This document shows positions 35,101 to 47,735 of a stretch of DNA of 64,000 bases, piece by piece. The stretch's first letter is position 1. Every line of letters starts with the position of its first letter. The stretch is from positions 14,332,501 through 14,396,500 of the forward strand of contig NW_026947507.1 of NCBI RefSeq assembly GCF_034190915.1, given 5' to 3'. The notes below the pieces were generated by a model. It was not told the DNA's origin, ran no database searches, and saw nothing but the letters and a program-made list of their open reading frames with translations. A program made the position numbers and the translations under genes. This DNA is from Cavia porcellus (Eukaryota > Chordata > Mammalia > Rodentia > Caviidae).

Positions 35101-35785
35101 TGATAATGTAGGACTTTTTTTCATTCTGTTAGATGGTACACTACACTAATCAGTGTTCATGTGTTAAACCTCCTCAAATTACAGGAATAAGTCCTCCCTG
35201 GTAGTAATTTTTAAAATTTTAAATAAATTGTTGAATTCAGTTCACTAGTATTTTATTGAGAACTTTTGCATGAATGTTTTTAAAGGTTATTGGCTTACAG
35301 CTTTCTTTTCTTACTGTTTTTTTTTCTTTTTGATTTTAGTATTGGGATGATGCAAGCTTTATAGCACAACCTTCGAAGTGTCTCTATAATTTGGGGGAAA
35401 AGTTGAAAGATAGTTAGTGTTTGTTTTGTACATATTTAGTAGAATTCATCTATGCAACCCTGGGTTTGGGAATTTTCTCTTTCAGGAGATTTTTGATTAC
35501 TGATTCAATCAGACTATTTATGTTTACCCAAATTTTCTATTTCTTTGTGATTTAATCTCCATATACTTTGTGTTTCTAGGGTTTTGTCCATCTCGTTTAG
35601 GCTATTCACTTTTTTGGTACACAGTTGTACATAGTACTCTTATAATCCTTTTTTCTTTCTTCAGAATTAGTAGTGATTTGAATTTTGCTATCTACAACAG
35701 TATGCAAATATCTGTTGGAATCCTTGGTGTCAGTTTTTTTGAATACATACTCAGAAATGGTCTAAACTATCCCAATTAATTATGA
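35101..35785 (-). pseudogene. L1 ORF2 RT-region remnant, minus strand
   Basis: Reversed RT-domain landmarks: TTGAATTCAGTTCACTAGTA, TATTGGGATGATGCAAGC, GGAGATTTTTGATTACTGATTC and CAAATTTTCTATTTCTTTGTG. Likely the same old L1 as 34240-34977. No open frame. Confidence 0.65.
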
Positions 35786-35789
35786 AGAG

Positions 35790-36300
35790 TTTGTAATTTT
35801 AGAAGTGGAATTTCCAAATCATATGGAAATTATGTTTAATTTTTTAAGAGGAAATGTATTTCTTTGTTTATATAGCTCAAATGGATTCTACAGAATAACA
35901 GATTTCACTGCGATATTTTCATACTCTATGTTTAATTTTTAAAGAAATCAACACATTGTTTTCCCTACTTTCATTTTGCAGCATATACCTATGTTGATTT
36001 TTAAGTTGGGTATTACTTGTCTTTTTGATGAGTACTAACTGATACTCTCCAAACGGCAGGTGTCTGAATAATCGGTCAGCAAAGGAGATATACTCATAAG
36101 CACTATTTCCCAGACGTTTCAGTAAGTTGGTATGTGTCATCTTCAGTGTTAAACCAAAAATAGTAATAAAGCAGTTATCAGGAAGGTGAAATGGCTACTC
36201 TCTGCTTAAGGATTTGGATTTGCAGCCAAATGAGAAATTCTAATTCTGCTTCAGTTCATTAAGACTCAATTTCTTGTATTTTTAGAGTACTGATAGACCA
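35790..36300. other. unassigned DNA
   Basis: No recognisable gene or repeat family. Confidence 0.4.
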
Positions 36301-36450
36301 AGAGGGCTTGACCTGGATTCTAATTCTGAACTTGTCACAGACTGACTGAATGACCTTAACAGGGTCCTAGCTTTTAAAAGCCAGAGCTTCCCTAAGGAAG
36401 TATGAGTTACATTCTTTTTAAGTTCCTTTGAACATTATAATTCTGTGATC
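36300..36450 (+). mobile_element. MIR SINE, plus strand
   Basis: GGATTCTAATTCTGAACTTG, GACTGACTGAATGACCTTAA and AACATTATAATTCTGTGATC, in MIR order, diverged. Confidence 0.6.
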
Positions 36451-36716
36451 TAATAGCTATTCTACTTTACTATGGTACCATGTTAATACTATGTTATTAT
36501 CAAACATAGGATCATGAATCCTAATTCTGATTCCTTGAAATAACTCAATATTTTTTAAGAAAATGGTTCTAATTTCTCACTTTTTGTTTCAAGTTGCCAA
36601 AGCTTTCCCGCTTAATTATGGAAAATTTTGAGTTGCAGCAACATTTGAATAGCCTCACTGGCTACTTGTAGCTTTGCTCATTAGCACAGTGGTGAACTTT
36701 TCTTTCTGTGTCACTT

Positions 36717-38287
36717 AAAACTGAGGTCTACTAATGTAAGTCTTGTTTATTTCACTAATGAGGATATTTTCAAGTTGTCTCCATTTAGCTATAAAGGCTT
36801 CAAGATCACCTTTTTTATAGCTGAGTAATATTCCATTGTATAAAAATACATTTTTTCATCTATCCTGCAGTTGATGGGCATTTTGGTTGTTTCCAAGATT
36901 TATCTATCACAAATTGTGCTGCTATGAAACATGGATGCACATATATCTCTGTCACATGATCTTTTCAATTTTTCTGGGAAAATACCCAGTAAGGGAATAG
37001 CTGTATTGAATGGAACTTCCAATCCTAGCTTTTTGAGGAATCTCCATACTGATTTCCACAATGGCTGCACCAGTCTGGACTCCCACCAACAGTGGAGCAG
37101 GGTTCCTTTTTCCTCACATCCTTTCCAACATTTGTTATCAGTTGTTTTCTTGATGGTGGCCATTCTTTCTGGGGTGAGATGAAATCTCAATGCTGTTTTA
37201 ATTTGCATTTCTTGAATGACCAGTGATGGTGAACACTTGTTCATGTATTTATTTGCCATTTGTATATCTTCATCTGAGAACTGTGTGTTCATCTCAGAGG
37301 CCTGTTTTTGGAGAGGGTCTTTGCATTGGAGGGGCTTGATGTTTTTCAGTTCTTTATATGTTCTGGATATAAGTCCTTTGTCTGAAGGATTGCTGGCTGA
37401 ATTCTTTCCCATTCTGTGGGTTTTCTTTTCACTTCGTTGGTGATTTCTTTCTAAGTGCAGAAACTTTCAATAATATGAGATCTCAGTTGTTGATACTTTG
37501 AAGTGTTTCCCGTTGTGTTTTGCTCATGAATTCTGCCTACCCCTATATCTCCAAGACTTTTGCCTACTTTGTCTTCCAGTAGATTTAGCGTTTCTGTTTT
37601 AACATTTAGATCTTTGATCAATTTAGACTTTAATTTTGTGCATGGTGATAGGCATGGATCTAGTTTCAGTCTTCAGCATGTGGAAAGCCAATTTTTCTAA
37701 CACCATTTATTAAAGAGGCTATCCTTCTTCCAGTGAACATATTTAGCACCTTTAAATATCACATTGCCTCTCTAGTGTAAAAAATAATAATAACTGACAG
37801 AATAATGGGATCCAAAAAGTATAACAGATATTGTGAAAGTGAAAGGGAAGGAAAGTGCTCTAACGAGTATAACGGTATGTACAGTGTGTAAAGCAGATGA
37901 CCATATTACTGAATTTCTGTTGGAACATTGAACAGAGGATTTGCACTGTCAATGTTTGAGTGTCTAGCCACTATTTATGCTTTGATTTTGTGACTTTGGC
38001 AACTATTTTTTTAAGACAACAATGAGTAATGTATCAACTAGCAGTACCGTGATGATAATTTTTTTGAATTCGGTATTGTTCCATCCTTTTTTGTTTTTCT
38101 ATTTTCTTTCTTTGAAAAAAAAAAAGGAGAACAATATGCAATATAACAACCATTGTTAAATTTCTTTCATCCTGTTTTGAAAACCTATACTATTATAATA
38201 ATATGTTTATGTGCTTTGCTTTTTGTTTTTCTTTTCTGACTTTTCTGTTTTTAAAATAAAAATAAAATAAAATAAAGCTGAGGTCTA
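36717..38287 (+). mobile_element. twin-primed (5'-inverted) L1 insertion
   Basis: One insertion in two opposed pieces. 36731-about 37778 is ORF2 3' sequence on the minus strand; about 37780-38277 is L1 3' UTR on the plus strand ending (AAAAT)n. Target duplication (A)AA(A/G)CTGAGGTCTA: 36717-36730 and 38274-38287, the last 10 bp exact. The left cut site reads ACTT/AAAACT, which fits the L1 endonuclease consensus TT/AAAA. The order of the pieces (most 3' ORF2 next to the left duplication, most 5' ORF2 at the junction) is what twin priming predicts. The 3' piece is homologous to 42830-43150, 52311-52537 and 54945-55270. Confidence 0.88.
36900..37412 (-). pseudogene. L1 ORF2 C-terminal segment, still open over 170 codons
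   Basis: 170 codons of ORF2 C-terminal region stay open. Visible are the zinc-knuckle-like Cys segment ([16 protein letters not shown], residues about 95-110), the 'QMANKYMNKC' motif and '[16 protein letters not shown]'. It is the inverted 5' part of the insertion at 36717-38287. It lacks the endonuclease and RT domains, so it cannot support retrotransposition. Its openness indicates a fairly young insertion. Confidence 0.85.
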
Positions 38288-41030
38288 AGAAGCACTCTTA
38301 GAATAAGGAGTCACTAGCAATCTCCCACAGGTGGGATGGATGTAGTGTGTATTTACAGTAGATTGTAAGCAGACGTTAATTTTCTCACAGTTAAAATTAA
38401 GGACAGAAAACAAGTTTTATCTACATACGCATTTCATTTGCATGTTCATAACTTACCCCTCAAAAGCTACTATGGCATAAATAGAATTTCCAGGGTCATT
38501 ACAGAAAGTAAATCTGAATAGCGTGCTTAGAGTTCCAAGTTCAAGCTAGTTGTTTATTATAATTCTTGTTATAATGGTGCTTGAAGGCTAGTCAGAGTTT
38601 CTAAGGGCCATAGAAAAAAATCTGCTGATGAGAGTTTTTGATTTGGAAGAAAAAAACCCAGTAGGATTAAAATACGCTTTCTAATTAGCTTGAATATTGG
38701 CCAGACCTGTAGTAGAAAAGGTTGATCCTGTGAAGCCTCGTTGTGTCATTTAGGCTCACCAATTCTGCGGTGAGTGCACTCATTCAAATGGTAGACACAA
38801 GTTTGTGTTTTGTTTATGATGCCGCTTACTTTCATATAATGAATTGCATGGCCCCCAGCACTCTCAGATTTCTGCAGTAATCAGGAGAACCTGCAGATTA
38901 ATGTGTTCCCAGCATCCAGGAGGCAATGATATGACTAAATAACCAAATTGCAATAAATCTGTTTGGGGGGGAGGAACAACATTTAATTGTGTCACATTGA
39001 AATTTAGCATAAGACAGTATGTAAAACACACATATAATTAAAAGATTAATGCATCAATTTATCTGTTACCCAAATGAAAAACTAGAACATTATTAGCACC
39101 TTGAATGCCCCTGTATGCCCTTCATCCAGCACATCCTGCGGCCACCCCTTTAGGCAGTGCTTCCTACTGCTGTGGTTCATATGGTAAAGTTAATTGTTTC
39201 AGGGAGATAACAAACATTTGGTAAAGGGAGAAGGTGGGGGAGCTATGAATGATGCTGAAACCCTCTCCAAGCCTTTAAGTGTAGAGGAGCTAACTATACC
39301 TAGTGATATTCAGGTTAATAATAACTGTATGAAGTACTCACTTCCAAGTGAGAGTATGTCATTCTTATTCAATCCTTTTGGAAGTCTTATTGAGTCTCAA
39401 GTATTAGAATTACAAATCTATTGTTAAATAAAGGCTTCCGAGTTGAGAAGATACTAACTGACCACCTGATATTAGGATAGAAAAACTGGCAAGCAACTTC
39501 AGTTATAAAATTAGCTTTAACCAATCATTTTTTGGACTATGAATGATATATTTTTACAGTATTTGTTATTAGATTTTTTTCTGTTCAGGTTTATCTATTT
39601 ATCTAGTAATAGATTTCTGGGGTGACTATCAGGAAAAGAAAAGAAAAGAAATAAAAACAAGCATACGTTTTCATGTCTCCTGTCTTCTGTCTTACTGTCT
39701 TCTACATACTATGATTCAGACCAGATCCAAGTTTTAAAAGAAAATTTTTAGTGTTGATAGATCTTATAAAAAGTGTCACTTATGCAATTTTTCTTTTAGT
39801 TTTTAAAGTAAAAGCCAATAACACCTTGAGATGCATGACTTCATCAGTTATTCTTCACTGATTATGGAAATTATATTACATTTGATCTTCAGCCAGAATA
39901 TAGCTAAAAAATGTCCAGTGGACCTAATATTATTTACCTTTATGTGCCTATAGATCTTTGTTTAAAAATTTTGGATTTATTGAGCAGCTACACAGAAGAG
40001 AAAATTATTAAATTATTACCTGCTAGGGTTCTTCTTTTATACCTTTGTGAGAGGAAAATTGTCAATTCAGAATTTCTCTTATAGGTCTCAGAGGATAGTA
40101 ACTTATTGAATACAGAGAATGTCTTATTTTAAACTCATATGCATGTGAAAAATCACCTCTTAAAAAGTCTCGTGTGTGATGTAATGTACAACTTACACAA
40201 TAGCTGTAGGTAACTATAACTATATTTATAGAGATGCACAGATATATATATATATTTTTTTGGGGGGGGGCTTCCCCACACATCTTCAAGAATTTTTCTT
40301 CTGAGGCCCATTCCCAGGGACTTTGTTTACAATAAAGGAAAGATGACTACTTGGCCTTCACTGACACTTCTCATTATTTATGAGTTCCAGATTAAAATTC
40401 AGTGCAGAAAGCAAAATGTGCTACCTTCTCATTGGAATATTAGGAAAGACTCCAAGGCCCTGAATATTTATAAGGTTTTGGAGATCAAGAAACTGTAGTA
40501 GTAGATTATTACCTAAAATGGGTAAACTCAGAATTTGCTTTTGGATTTTCTTTCATAACGTTGACACGGTTGGTTCTATTGAAATTTGATGGAATTTTAC
40601 TGTCTATGGTAATGAAATCATGATTCAAGGTTACTGTTTATTTAGGGCACGCAGAAAGAAGAGGCATGATGAATCTTTGCTGTGTTTTTGATTTGCAACT
40701 CTGAAGCTCTGTGGTGAAACTATGGGAACAAACATTTGTTTATGCAAAAATGTGCAGCTAGCAGGAACTAATTCCTCTAATGTCACTTTATTTCACAGAA
40801 TGTTAATATTAGGAAATATATAGTTAGTTGCAGGTGGCTTTATATTGGATTTTGACTGTCTTAGCCTTTTTTGTCCATAAACAAATAAAAAAGGATTTTA
40901 AGGCTGTAATGTAATTTCATCAATCCTGGAAACTTTCTAGATGTGGGAATACATATTTAAAGGCACATACCCTTCTTGTCTGTGTTCAGATATTTTAAAG
41001 ATAGTCCTCTAAAAGAATCCAAGACCATTT
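38288..41030. other. repeat-poor single-copy DNA
   Basis: 2.7 kb with no recognised retroelement in a window where most other kilobases have one. 38700-38960 and 40600-40920 contain dense AT-rich factor-site-like motifs (TATGCAAAAATG, TAATTAG-like, CAGATTAATGTG). No exon supported. A TA/G-run lies at 40245-40270. Confidence 0.45.
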
Positions 41031-41160
41031 TAAAAGTGCTTCTTGGCATAGGCCAAGCACTAGTGGTAAAATGGGTTTCCTCTGCAGTTTTTTAATGATA
41101 GAAAGAGGAACATTACATGGGGTTTGGCTTCAAAAGCACTATTTTATTGTCTTAAGTGAG

Positions 41161-41550
41161 TGCTATGCTTTATACCTAGATGACCCTCCAAAGCCTCATG
41201 CACTCATAGGTAGGCTTTTGGGATGTGATAGATCGGGGGGGGGGGTTCATTATCATCCTCAGACTAGTGCACTAATGAGTTTATAGCTGGCTTGGTGTTA
41301 GGAGATGGGATCTGGTCAGAAGAGGTGGGTCACTGGCCAGAAAGGCTTTAGCTCTTCCCCAGTCCCTTCACACTCTGGTTCCTGCCTGCCGTGCTGTGAG
41401 CAACTCTCCTCTTCCATGCTTCTCTGGCCCCTGGAAGCCAATCAACTGTAGACTGACACCTCTATAGACTGTGAGTCAAAAGTAAGCCTTTCCTTCTTCA
41501 AGTTGCAGGCATCAAGCATTTCATCCTGGCCATGAAGGAATAACTAGGCA
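41161..41550 (+). mobile_element. MaLR-type solo LTR
   Basis: TGCTATGCTTTATACCTAGATG start, GACACCTCTATAGACTGTGAG and AAAAGTAAGCC (degraded polyadenylation signal) near the end. Contains a G-run at 41236-41246. Confidence 0.65.
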
Positions 41551-41554
41551 AGTG

Positions 41555-42005
41555 TGCAAAACATACTCCACTCTTGAATGAGGCTGGGAGGGTTTTTCCC
41601 CCTTTGGGGCTGCTGAATAAACACTAGTTTGTGTGCATGCATTTGGACTGCAATTTGGCACATGAAATCAGGCATGGGATTTTTCACTGCTGGCACTGTG
41701 TTGGGGCTTAAAATTTTTCCTATTTTGGAGCATTTGAGATTTTGGGTTTTTGGATTAGGAAAGCTTAAACAGTACTCACACAAAGTATATTTATTTTTAA
41801 AAATTAACTTCAGGCTTGTTGTCTCCTAGGACATTTCCTCACTGTTGGTTCTGTGGAACGTAGGGAATATGGGAAAGAACCTGTTAAGTGTGTGTGATGA
41901 TATCACAGATGATTGAAGGTTTACGGTGTATGGTTGGGCAAGATAGTTGATTTTTCTTCTCAAATACCTGTTTAAAATCTTTCTGGATTCGGAGGTGAAT
42001 TTTCT
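41555..42005. other. unassigned DNA
   Basis: No recognisable gene or repeat family. Confidence 0.4.
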
Positions 42006-42010
42006 TGCAG

Positions 42011-42394
42011 TTATTATTTGGGTCTAGATGTTTTCCAAAGCTTCATGCGGTCATAGGGGGTGGTCAGAGGTGGCTGACTCTAGAGTGTATGACACTGGAA
42101 TTAAAGATGTATGATTGCTAAATAAGTCCACTGCAGATTTGGTACTAACCTAATCCCAGTAGCCTGATACAATATAAGGGACAGAAAAAGGCTGGTCTTT
42201 TCACTTACTTACTTTGCTACCCTAACCCACCATGGACGGTTTCACCTTTGGGATGCCTGTCTGCTATGCTGCTTTGCCTTGGAGTCAGCCAGTGATGGAC
42301 AGAAACCTTTACCAACTATGAGATAAATAAACCTTTCCTCCCTTAGCTTGTGAGTGTTGGGTATTTTGCCTCAGCAATGAGAAAAGTAACTAAG
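42011..42394 (+). mobile_element. MaLR-type solo LTR
   Basis: GGGTCTAGATGTTTTCCAAAGC start, ACAATATAAGGGAC (TATA-like, about 42170), GATAAATAAACC (AATAAA, about 42324), and CAGCAATGAGAAAAGTAACTAAG end. Same family as the 21575 LTR pair. Confidence 0.78.
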
Positions 42395-42829
42395 ACGTCT
42401 ACTAAATAAGGAGCATTAGAAGCTGTAGCTCCAGAGGATAGATTTATTTCCTTGAATTATATTGAAAGATTGAATGTAACAATGCACAAGAGCAGCTTTC
42501 TTTTCTTTGTGATTCCAGAGACTGCTACATTTGCTGAAGTAGTATTGCCAGCTGTAGTCAAGGACAGAAAAATTCGGTGAGTCAAACAGGTAATGGTTTA
42601 TTTTCATTTAGGTCTGAGTTCAGAGCGTGTGTTCTGGTGGAACAGGTCACTCTCCTCCACATGTCCTTCAGGAACTCAGACTGAAGTTGGCTCTCCAATC
42701 TTCAGTATGCATCTCCCAAGAACAGAGTAGACTCAGTTATCCTGGCTGGTAGGAATGATGTAAAGACACTCCCAGAGGGTAAATCCTTTTTCCTAGGCCA
42801 CAGAAGAGATCATTTTACTCATTATTATT

Positions 42830-43151
42830 CCTTTTTAAAATTTTTTATTTAAAGAGAAAAAAACCAAAACAGTAAAAGGATACAAGTAATACAGAATTTC
42901 AAAAAAATAAATAGTAAGAAATCACTGGTTAATAGATTACATATTGTCTTCTTAGAAATAGTTGTTCAAGTTACAAAATTAAAGCGCACAAAGTGGACAT
43001 TCAAACAGTGAGATTGCAAACAGTTCTGTTCAATGATCCAACAAAAACTTAGTAATATGGTCATCTATCTTACACACTTAAATATACATGCAGTTATATC
43101 CTTTAGAGCACTCTTTTTTACAATAACAATTGCACATTTTGGGTTTTAGTA
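42830..43151 (-). mobile_element. 5'-truncated L1 (3' UTR only), minus strand
   Basis: Reverse orientation of the L1 3' UTR end present at 54945-55275 (shared TACATGCAGTTATAT and TTCTGTTCAATGATCCAA). The exact 11-bp target duplication TCATTATTATT is at 42819-42829 and 43152-43162. Confidence 0.88.
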
Positions 43152-43164
43152 TCATTATTATTTC

Positions 43165-43630
43165 TTATCTCATTTATTTGCAGGAACTAAATTGGGCAGA
43201 CCAAAGTGGGGAAAATCTAATTAGCAGCTCTGACAGTCTTTTGAGCAAATTTCTACACTACATTTTGGACCTGTGTATGGAAAGTTTCAATGGATTGCTA
43301 ACTTTGAAACTGTGAAAGATCTGAGATGTTACCCTATATTCACAGTAATACACACATACATGCACAAATGCACACACAGACCCACACACAAGTAGAAACT
43401 GTGGAGCTTTGAATTGGAGAACACCAGTTGTTTATGTATAGAACTCTTAGCACTCATTTTTACTAGATGCACCCTAAAGTACTTAGGAGCAAAATGTCAT
43501 GACATCTGCAATAAATTTTTTATGAGGTTATTAACTCATTTAAATTGTACAAATTGAAGTGTTTCTTTGCATATTCAGAATTATGCAAATATCAAAACAA
43601 TGGATTTTAGGAAATTTTTATCATCTTTTG
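43165..43630. other. unassigned DNA with short CA-rich tract
   Basis: CACACA-rich stretch at 43350-43390; otherwise nothing recognised. Confidence 0.45.
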
Positions 43631-43631
43631 C

Positions 43632-44010
43632 TATAGTTTGGATTTTAATTGATCTCCACCAACATTCTGTCCCCAGTATGACATTGTTGGAGATGGTGGA
43701 CATTTTAAGAAGCAAGGCTCAGTGAGAAGTTTTCAAGTTTCTTGGGGCTGTCCTCAAAGGGGACTGGGGATTTAGGTTTCTTTTTCTCTTCTCTTTATCT
43801 TGTTTGCTTCCCAGCCAAAAAGTAAGCATTTTTGCTCCACAACATATCTCTCTCTGTGCTTTTGCCATGATCGCTATGAGAAGCCTCAAGCAACAGGGCC
43901 AACCAACCATGGCCTCAAACCTTCAACACGTGAGCCAAAATGAACCTTTTCCTGTTATAAGTTGATTATCTCAAGTATTTGCTATAGTCGCATAAAACTA
44001 ATATACCCCC
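43632..44010 (+). mobile_element. MaLR-type solo LTR, older subtype
   Basis: TGCTATAGTTTGGATTTTAA start; GAGCCAAAATGAACCTTTTCC; CGCATAAAACTAATATA end. Shares its start with the LTR at 61072. Confidence 0.65.
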
Positions 44011-44139
44011 TAAAACCACCTGCACTCTAGCTGTCACCTCCAAATTCTTACACGCATTCTAACCTTAGGCAACCACAATCTACTTGATACATACAGAGGT
44101 TTTCCAATGCTTAACTATTACTCAGATTTTAAAATTCTT

Positions 44140-45660
44140 CTCAGTTTTGGTAGTTTATGTTTTAACTGTTATCTAATTTATTGATATACATTATTCATAG
44201 CATTCCCTTTTTTTATTTCTAATTTTAGTTATTTGAGTCTTCTTTCTGTTTCGTCCTCTCTAATCCACTGAATTTTGTTTTATTTTTTCCAAAGAACTAA
44301 TGTTTAATTTCTATATTGTTTTTATACTTTCCATTTCTTTCATTCCTACTTAATTTTTAATATTTTTCTATCTTTTATGTTTGGGCAGCTATTAGGTTAT
44401 TGACTGGAGATCTTTCTTTTTATGTTAACATTTACAACTATATCTTTCTATTCTCTACTCCCTTCCTTTTTTTCCTATTTTTGTTGTACATATTACATCT
44501 ATATATGTAATAAATCCAGTAACACATTGTTATAGGTAACATAAGATATAATTTAATATATTTTAATGAAACAGAAAATAAAGGAGAATAAATATGCATT
44601 TATAACATTTGTTATTTTTACTCTTATAACTTATCATTTCTGGTTCTCTACATTTGTTTTTTATGAGTTTGAATTAATTATCCAGTGTCATTTTTTTCTC
44701 CAATAATCCTACTCATCCCCTTGTGTTATTTGAAAATTTTTAAGATTTCTATATGTCACAATGCTAACAATATAATTGAGTGCATATTATTTTATACCAT
44801 TGTTTCCCAAATCAGTTAAGGGGAAAAAGATGAAAAACATTTTTTTGTTCTCTTTCTTAATTACATAATTAATTTACTGATATTCTTTGTTTTTTCATAT
44901 GAGTTAGAATTACTCTCTGAGATCACTGGCTTTCAGCCTAAAGAACTTAACTTGAGTATTTCTTGTAAAATGAGTCTACTAGCAACAAATTATAAGTTTT
45001 TGTTTACTTAAGCAATAACTTACTTCTTTTTCATTTTTGAAATGTACTTTTCCTCGGTGTCAGCTCATGAGTTGATAGTGTTTTCTTTGATCCTTTTGAA
45101 TATGTCATTCCATTGTTTTATGGTCTCCATTGTTTCTGATGAGAAGTAGCTGTTAATCTTACCAGAATTTCCTTGTAAGTGATAAATTGTTTTTCAATTG
45201 CTGCTTCAAAGATTTTCCCTTTGTCTTTGTTGTCCAGTGTTTTTATTATAATTTGTCTGTATATGTATCTCTTTGTGCTTATTCTACTTGTAGTTTGTTG
45301 AGCCTTTGGAATACACAGTTTTTTAACCAACTTTGGGACTTTATTGTCGCTATTTGTCTGAATGCTTCTCTGCTTCTTTTTGTCCTTCCATGCTTTTGAA
45401 ACTCCCATTAGGTTTATTGGAACACTGAAAATCAATGTTTTACTTTCTGTCTCTGAGACTATGTTCATTTTCTGTATTCTTAGCCGTGTTCAACTTGTGT
45501 TGAGTTTTCTTCATGCTGAACTGGAACTGGGAAGGGCAGGAAACAGCTATTTCAAGTACAGTGAATTCTTACAAATCTCAAGTTTAGTAGATTTTCTTGA
45601 ACAAGTGTTTCTGAATTTGAAAATTCCCTTAGGAAAATTTTTAGAGATTTTTTAGAAAAA
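44140..45660 (-). pseudogene. ancient L1/HAL1-like remnant with ORF1 C-terminal region
   Basis: Minus-strand open stretch 45118-45468 (116 codons) contains a decayed form of the L1 ORF1 RNA-binding and C-terminal domains (RQIIIKTLDNKDK...FEAAIEKQFITYKEILVRL, split here). The rest is old L1-like. Lacks an intact start and the coiled coil is partial. L1 and HAL1 ORF1 are hard to tell apart at this divergence. Confidence 0.6.
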
Positions 45661-45671
45661 TAAATGTTCAA

Positions 45672-45770
45672 GGGATTATGAATGTAGTTTATCCACAAGG
45701 CCCTGTGTTCAACTGCCAGCAAAATACCCACATACACACACACACATACACACACACACACACACACACT
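45672..45770 (+). mobile_element. ID-like SINE with (CA)n tail
   Basis: GGGATTATGAATGTAGTTTA, AAGGCCCTGTGTTCAACTGCCAGC, followed by a (CA)n tract at 45728-45770. Body diverged. Confidence 0.55.
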
Positions 45771-45919
45771 TTTAATCAGTTATGCTTATTTTACTGGAAA
45801 TAGATATGCAAAACTACTCACACTGCCATCCTGAAAGTAAAATTCCACCATAAAATTTTTAAATAACTACATCTCTAGAATTTTTTCCATCATGCAAAAC
45901 TGTAAAGCTGTACTATTAA

Positions 45920-46745
45920 ACAATAACTCCTCCTCCTTTCTCTCTCCAGGCCCTGACAACCACTGTTCTACTGTCTGTGTCTGTGTGTTTGACTATGTAC
46001 TCATGAATGAAATTGCATAATCCATGCCATTTTATTACTGGCTTATTTTGCTTAGCATAATGTCATAAAAGTTTATCCATGTTGCAGCATGTGTCAGAAC
46101 TTCCTTCTTTTAAAGACTGAATAATATTTCATAGGATTTATATGCCACATTTTCCTTCCCCATCTGCTAATTGCCACTTGGATTGATTACACTTTTTGAT
46201 TTTTGTGAATAATGCTGCTGATTTTTGTGAATAATGGGCATATAAATACAAGTCCATGTTTTTAATTTTTTGAGTATATAACCAGAAGTATGATCATTTT
46301 GTAATATGATAAGGTTTCTCTACATTCTTACCAGCATCAGTTACTTTCTTTTTTTAATAGTAATCACTTCAGTAGGTAGGAGGTGTCATCTTACTGTGAT
46401 TTGGATGTGCATTTTATTAATAATTAGTAATGTTGACTATCTTTTCATGTACTTATTGATCACTTGTGTAGCATTGGAATTTTTGCCAATTTTAGATGTT
46501 CATTTTTATTTTGTTGTTGAATTTTTATGTATTCTTGATGTTAACCTTTAATCAGATATTTGATTTTAAATATTTTCTTCTGTTCCATTAGTTGTCTTTT
46601 TAATGCATTTATTGTGTCCTTTGATATATAAATTTTTAAAAATTTTGATTTAGTATAGTTAAACTGTTTATTTTGTTTTGTATGCTTTTTAGGTCATATC
46701 AAAAAACTATTGCCTGTAATATAATTTTATATATTGATATAGACT
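45920..46745 (-). mobile_element. ancient L1 (L1M-type) ORF2/3' UTR, minus strand
   Basis: Reversed landmarks in order: GAAATTGCATAATCCATGCC, TTTGCTTAGCATAATGTC, AATATTTCATAGG, GCCACATTTTCC, TTAACCTTTAATCAGATATT, GTTGTCTTTTTAATGC and GGTCATATCAAAAAACTATTG. An 18-bp direct duplication TGATTTTTGTGAATAATG occurs at 46197-46214 and 46219-46236. Confidence 0.75.
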
Positions 46746-47361
46746 AAGTGTCAGGTAGATAGGTAGATAAGTAGGCAGACAGATAAATGGTCGCTACCTA
46801 TTTACATCTCCAATGGCAAAATGTTACTAACTGGCAAAACTAAGTGAAAGATATGAAGATATTTATTGAATTATTTCTTTAACTATTTTGTGTTTGTAAA
46901 TTTCCTTGCCTAAAATGTATGAGGCCTGGATCAGTCAACACTGCCCCCGCAAAAGATAAGATTTTAAAGTAAAAATTGAGGAATTGTAACATGTTAAAAG
47001 AATACAAGAAAAAACTTATAGGATTACTCAAAAAATTCAGAAGAGCATCTCATCAAAGTTAAGACTCATTCTATGATTTTAATAATGTTATCAACTTAGG
47101 AGTAGAAATATGAATCTATATATCTTACTTTGATAAAGAATACCAAAAAATTAAAGCAGACATCACATTTAGCAGTATAACATTAGGAGCTCTCCTTTTG
47201 GGAAAGGGCAAAAATACCTATTATTAATTTTTCTGTTCAATAATTCAACAGTAGGTCTTAGCCAATACAATGAGATAAGACAAAAAGAAATAGAGAGAAG
47301 CCACTTGAAAAGGAAGAAATAAAACTATTATTTGTAAACAACATGATTTGTATATGTGGAC

Positions 47362-47735
47362 TATCTTAGTTCCTTTTTTCATTACTGAACCAAAATACTC
47401 AACACCCAAAGCTGAGAGAGGGAAGTTTTATTTAGCTCACAGTTCATAGTGGTTTTAGTCCACAGCTGGCTGACTGTAAGGCAGATTGGGTTGTCAGAGA
47501 ATGGCGGAGCAGCAAAGTGGCACGGAAGCAAGAAGCACAAGTGGCAATGGTAGCTTCTTTGTATCCCTGCGGGTAGGACTCCATCCACCCAACTATGCCA
47601 AAGAAATCAGTGGACCAATCTAGTAATCACACATCCTTAATCCCAGCATCACACACTCTAGCTCCATCCTCCTCTGAAAAAGCCCCATTTATAACCATGT
47701 GAGGCTTTGGAGGAACATCTAGACACAAGCCATAA
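47362..47735 (-). mobile_element. MaLR-type solo LTR, minus strand
   Basis: Minus strand begins TTATTATGGCTTGTGTCTAG; the 3' end reads as TTCATTACTGAACCAAAATAC on plus. Inserted in L1 ORF2, so it is younger than that L1. Confidence 0.75.

Noticed and set aside
45552..45767. 71-codon frame starting with Cys-Val repeats
   Set aside because: Translation of the CA microsatellite.
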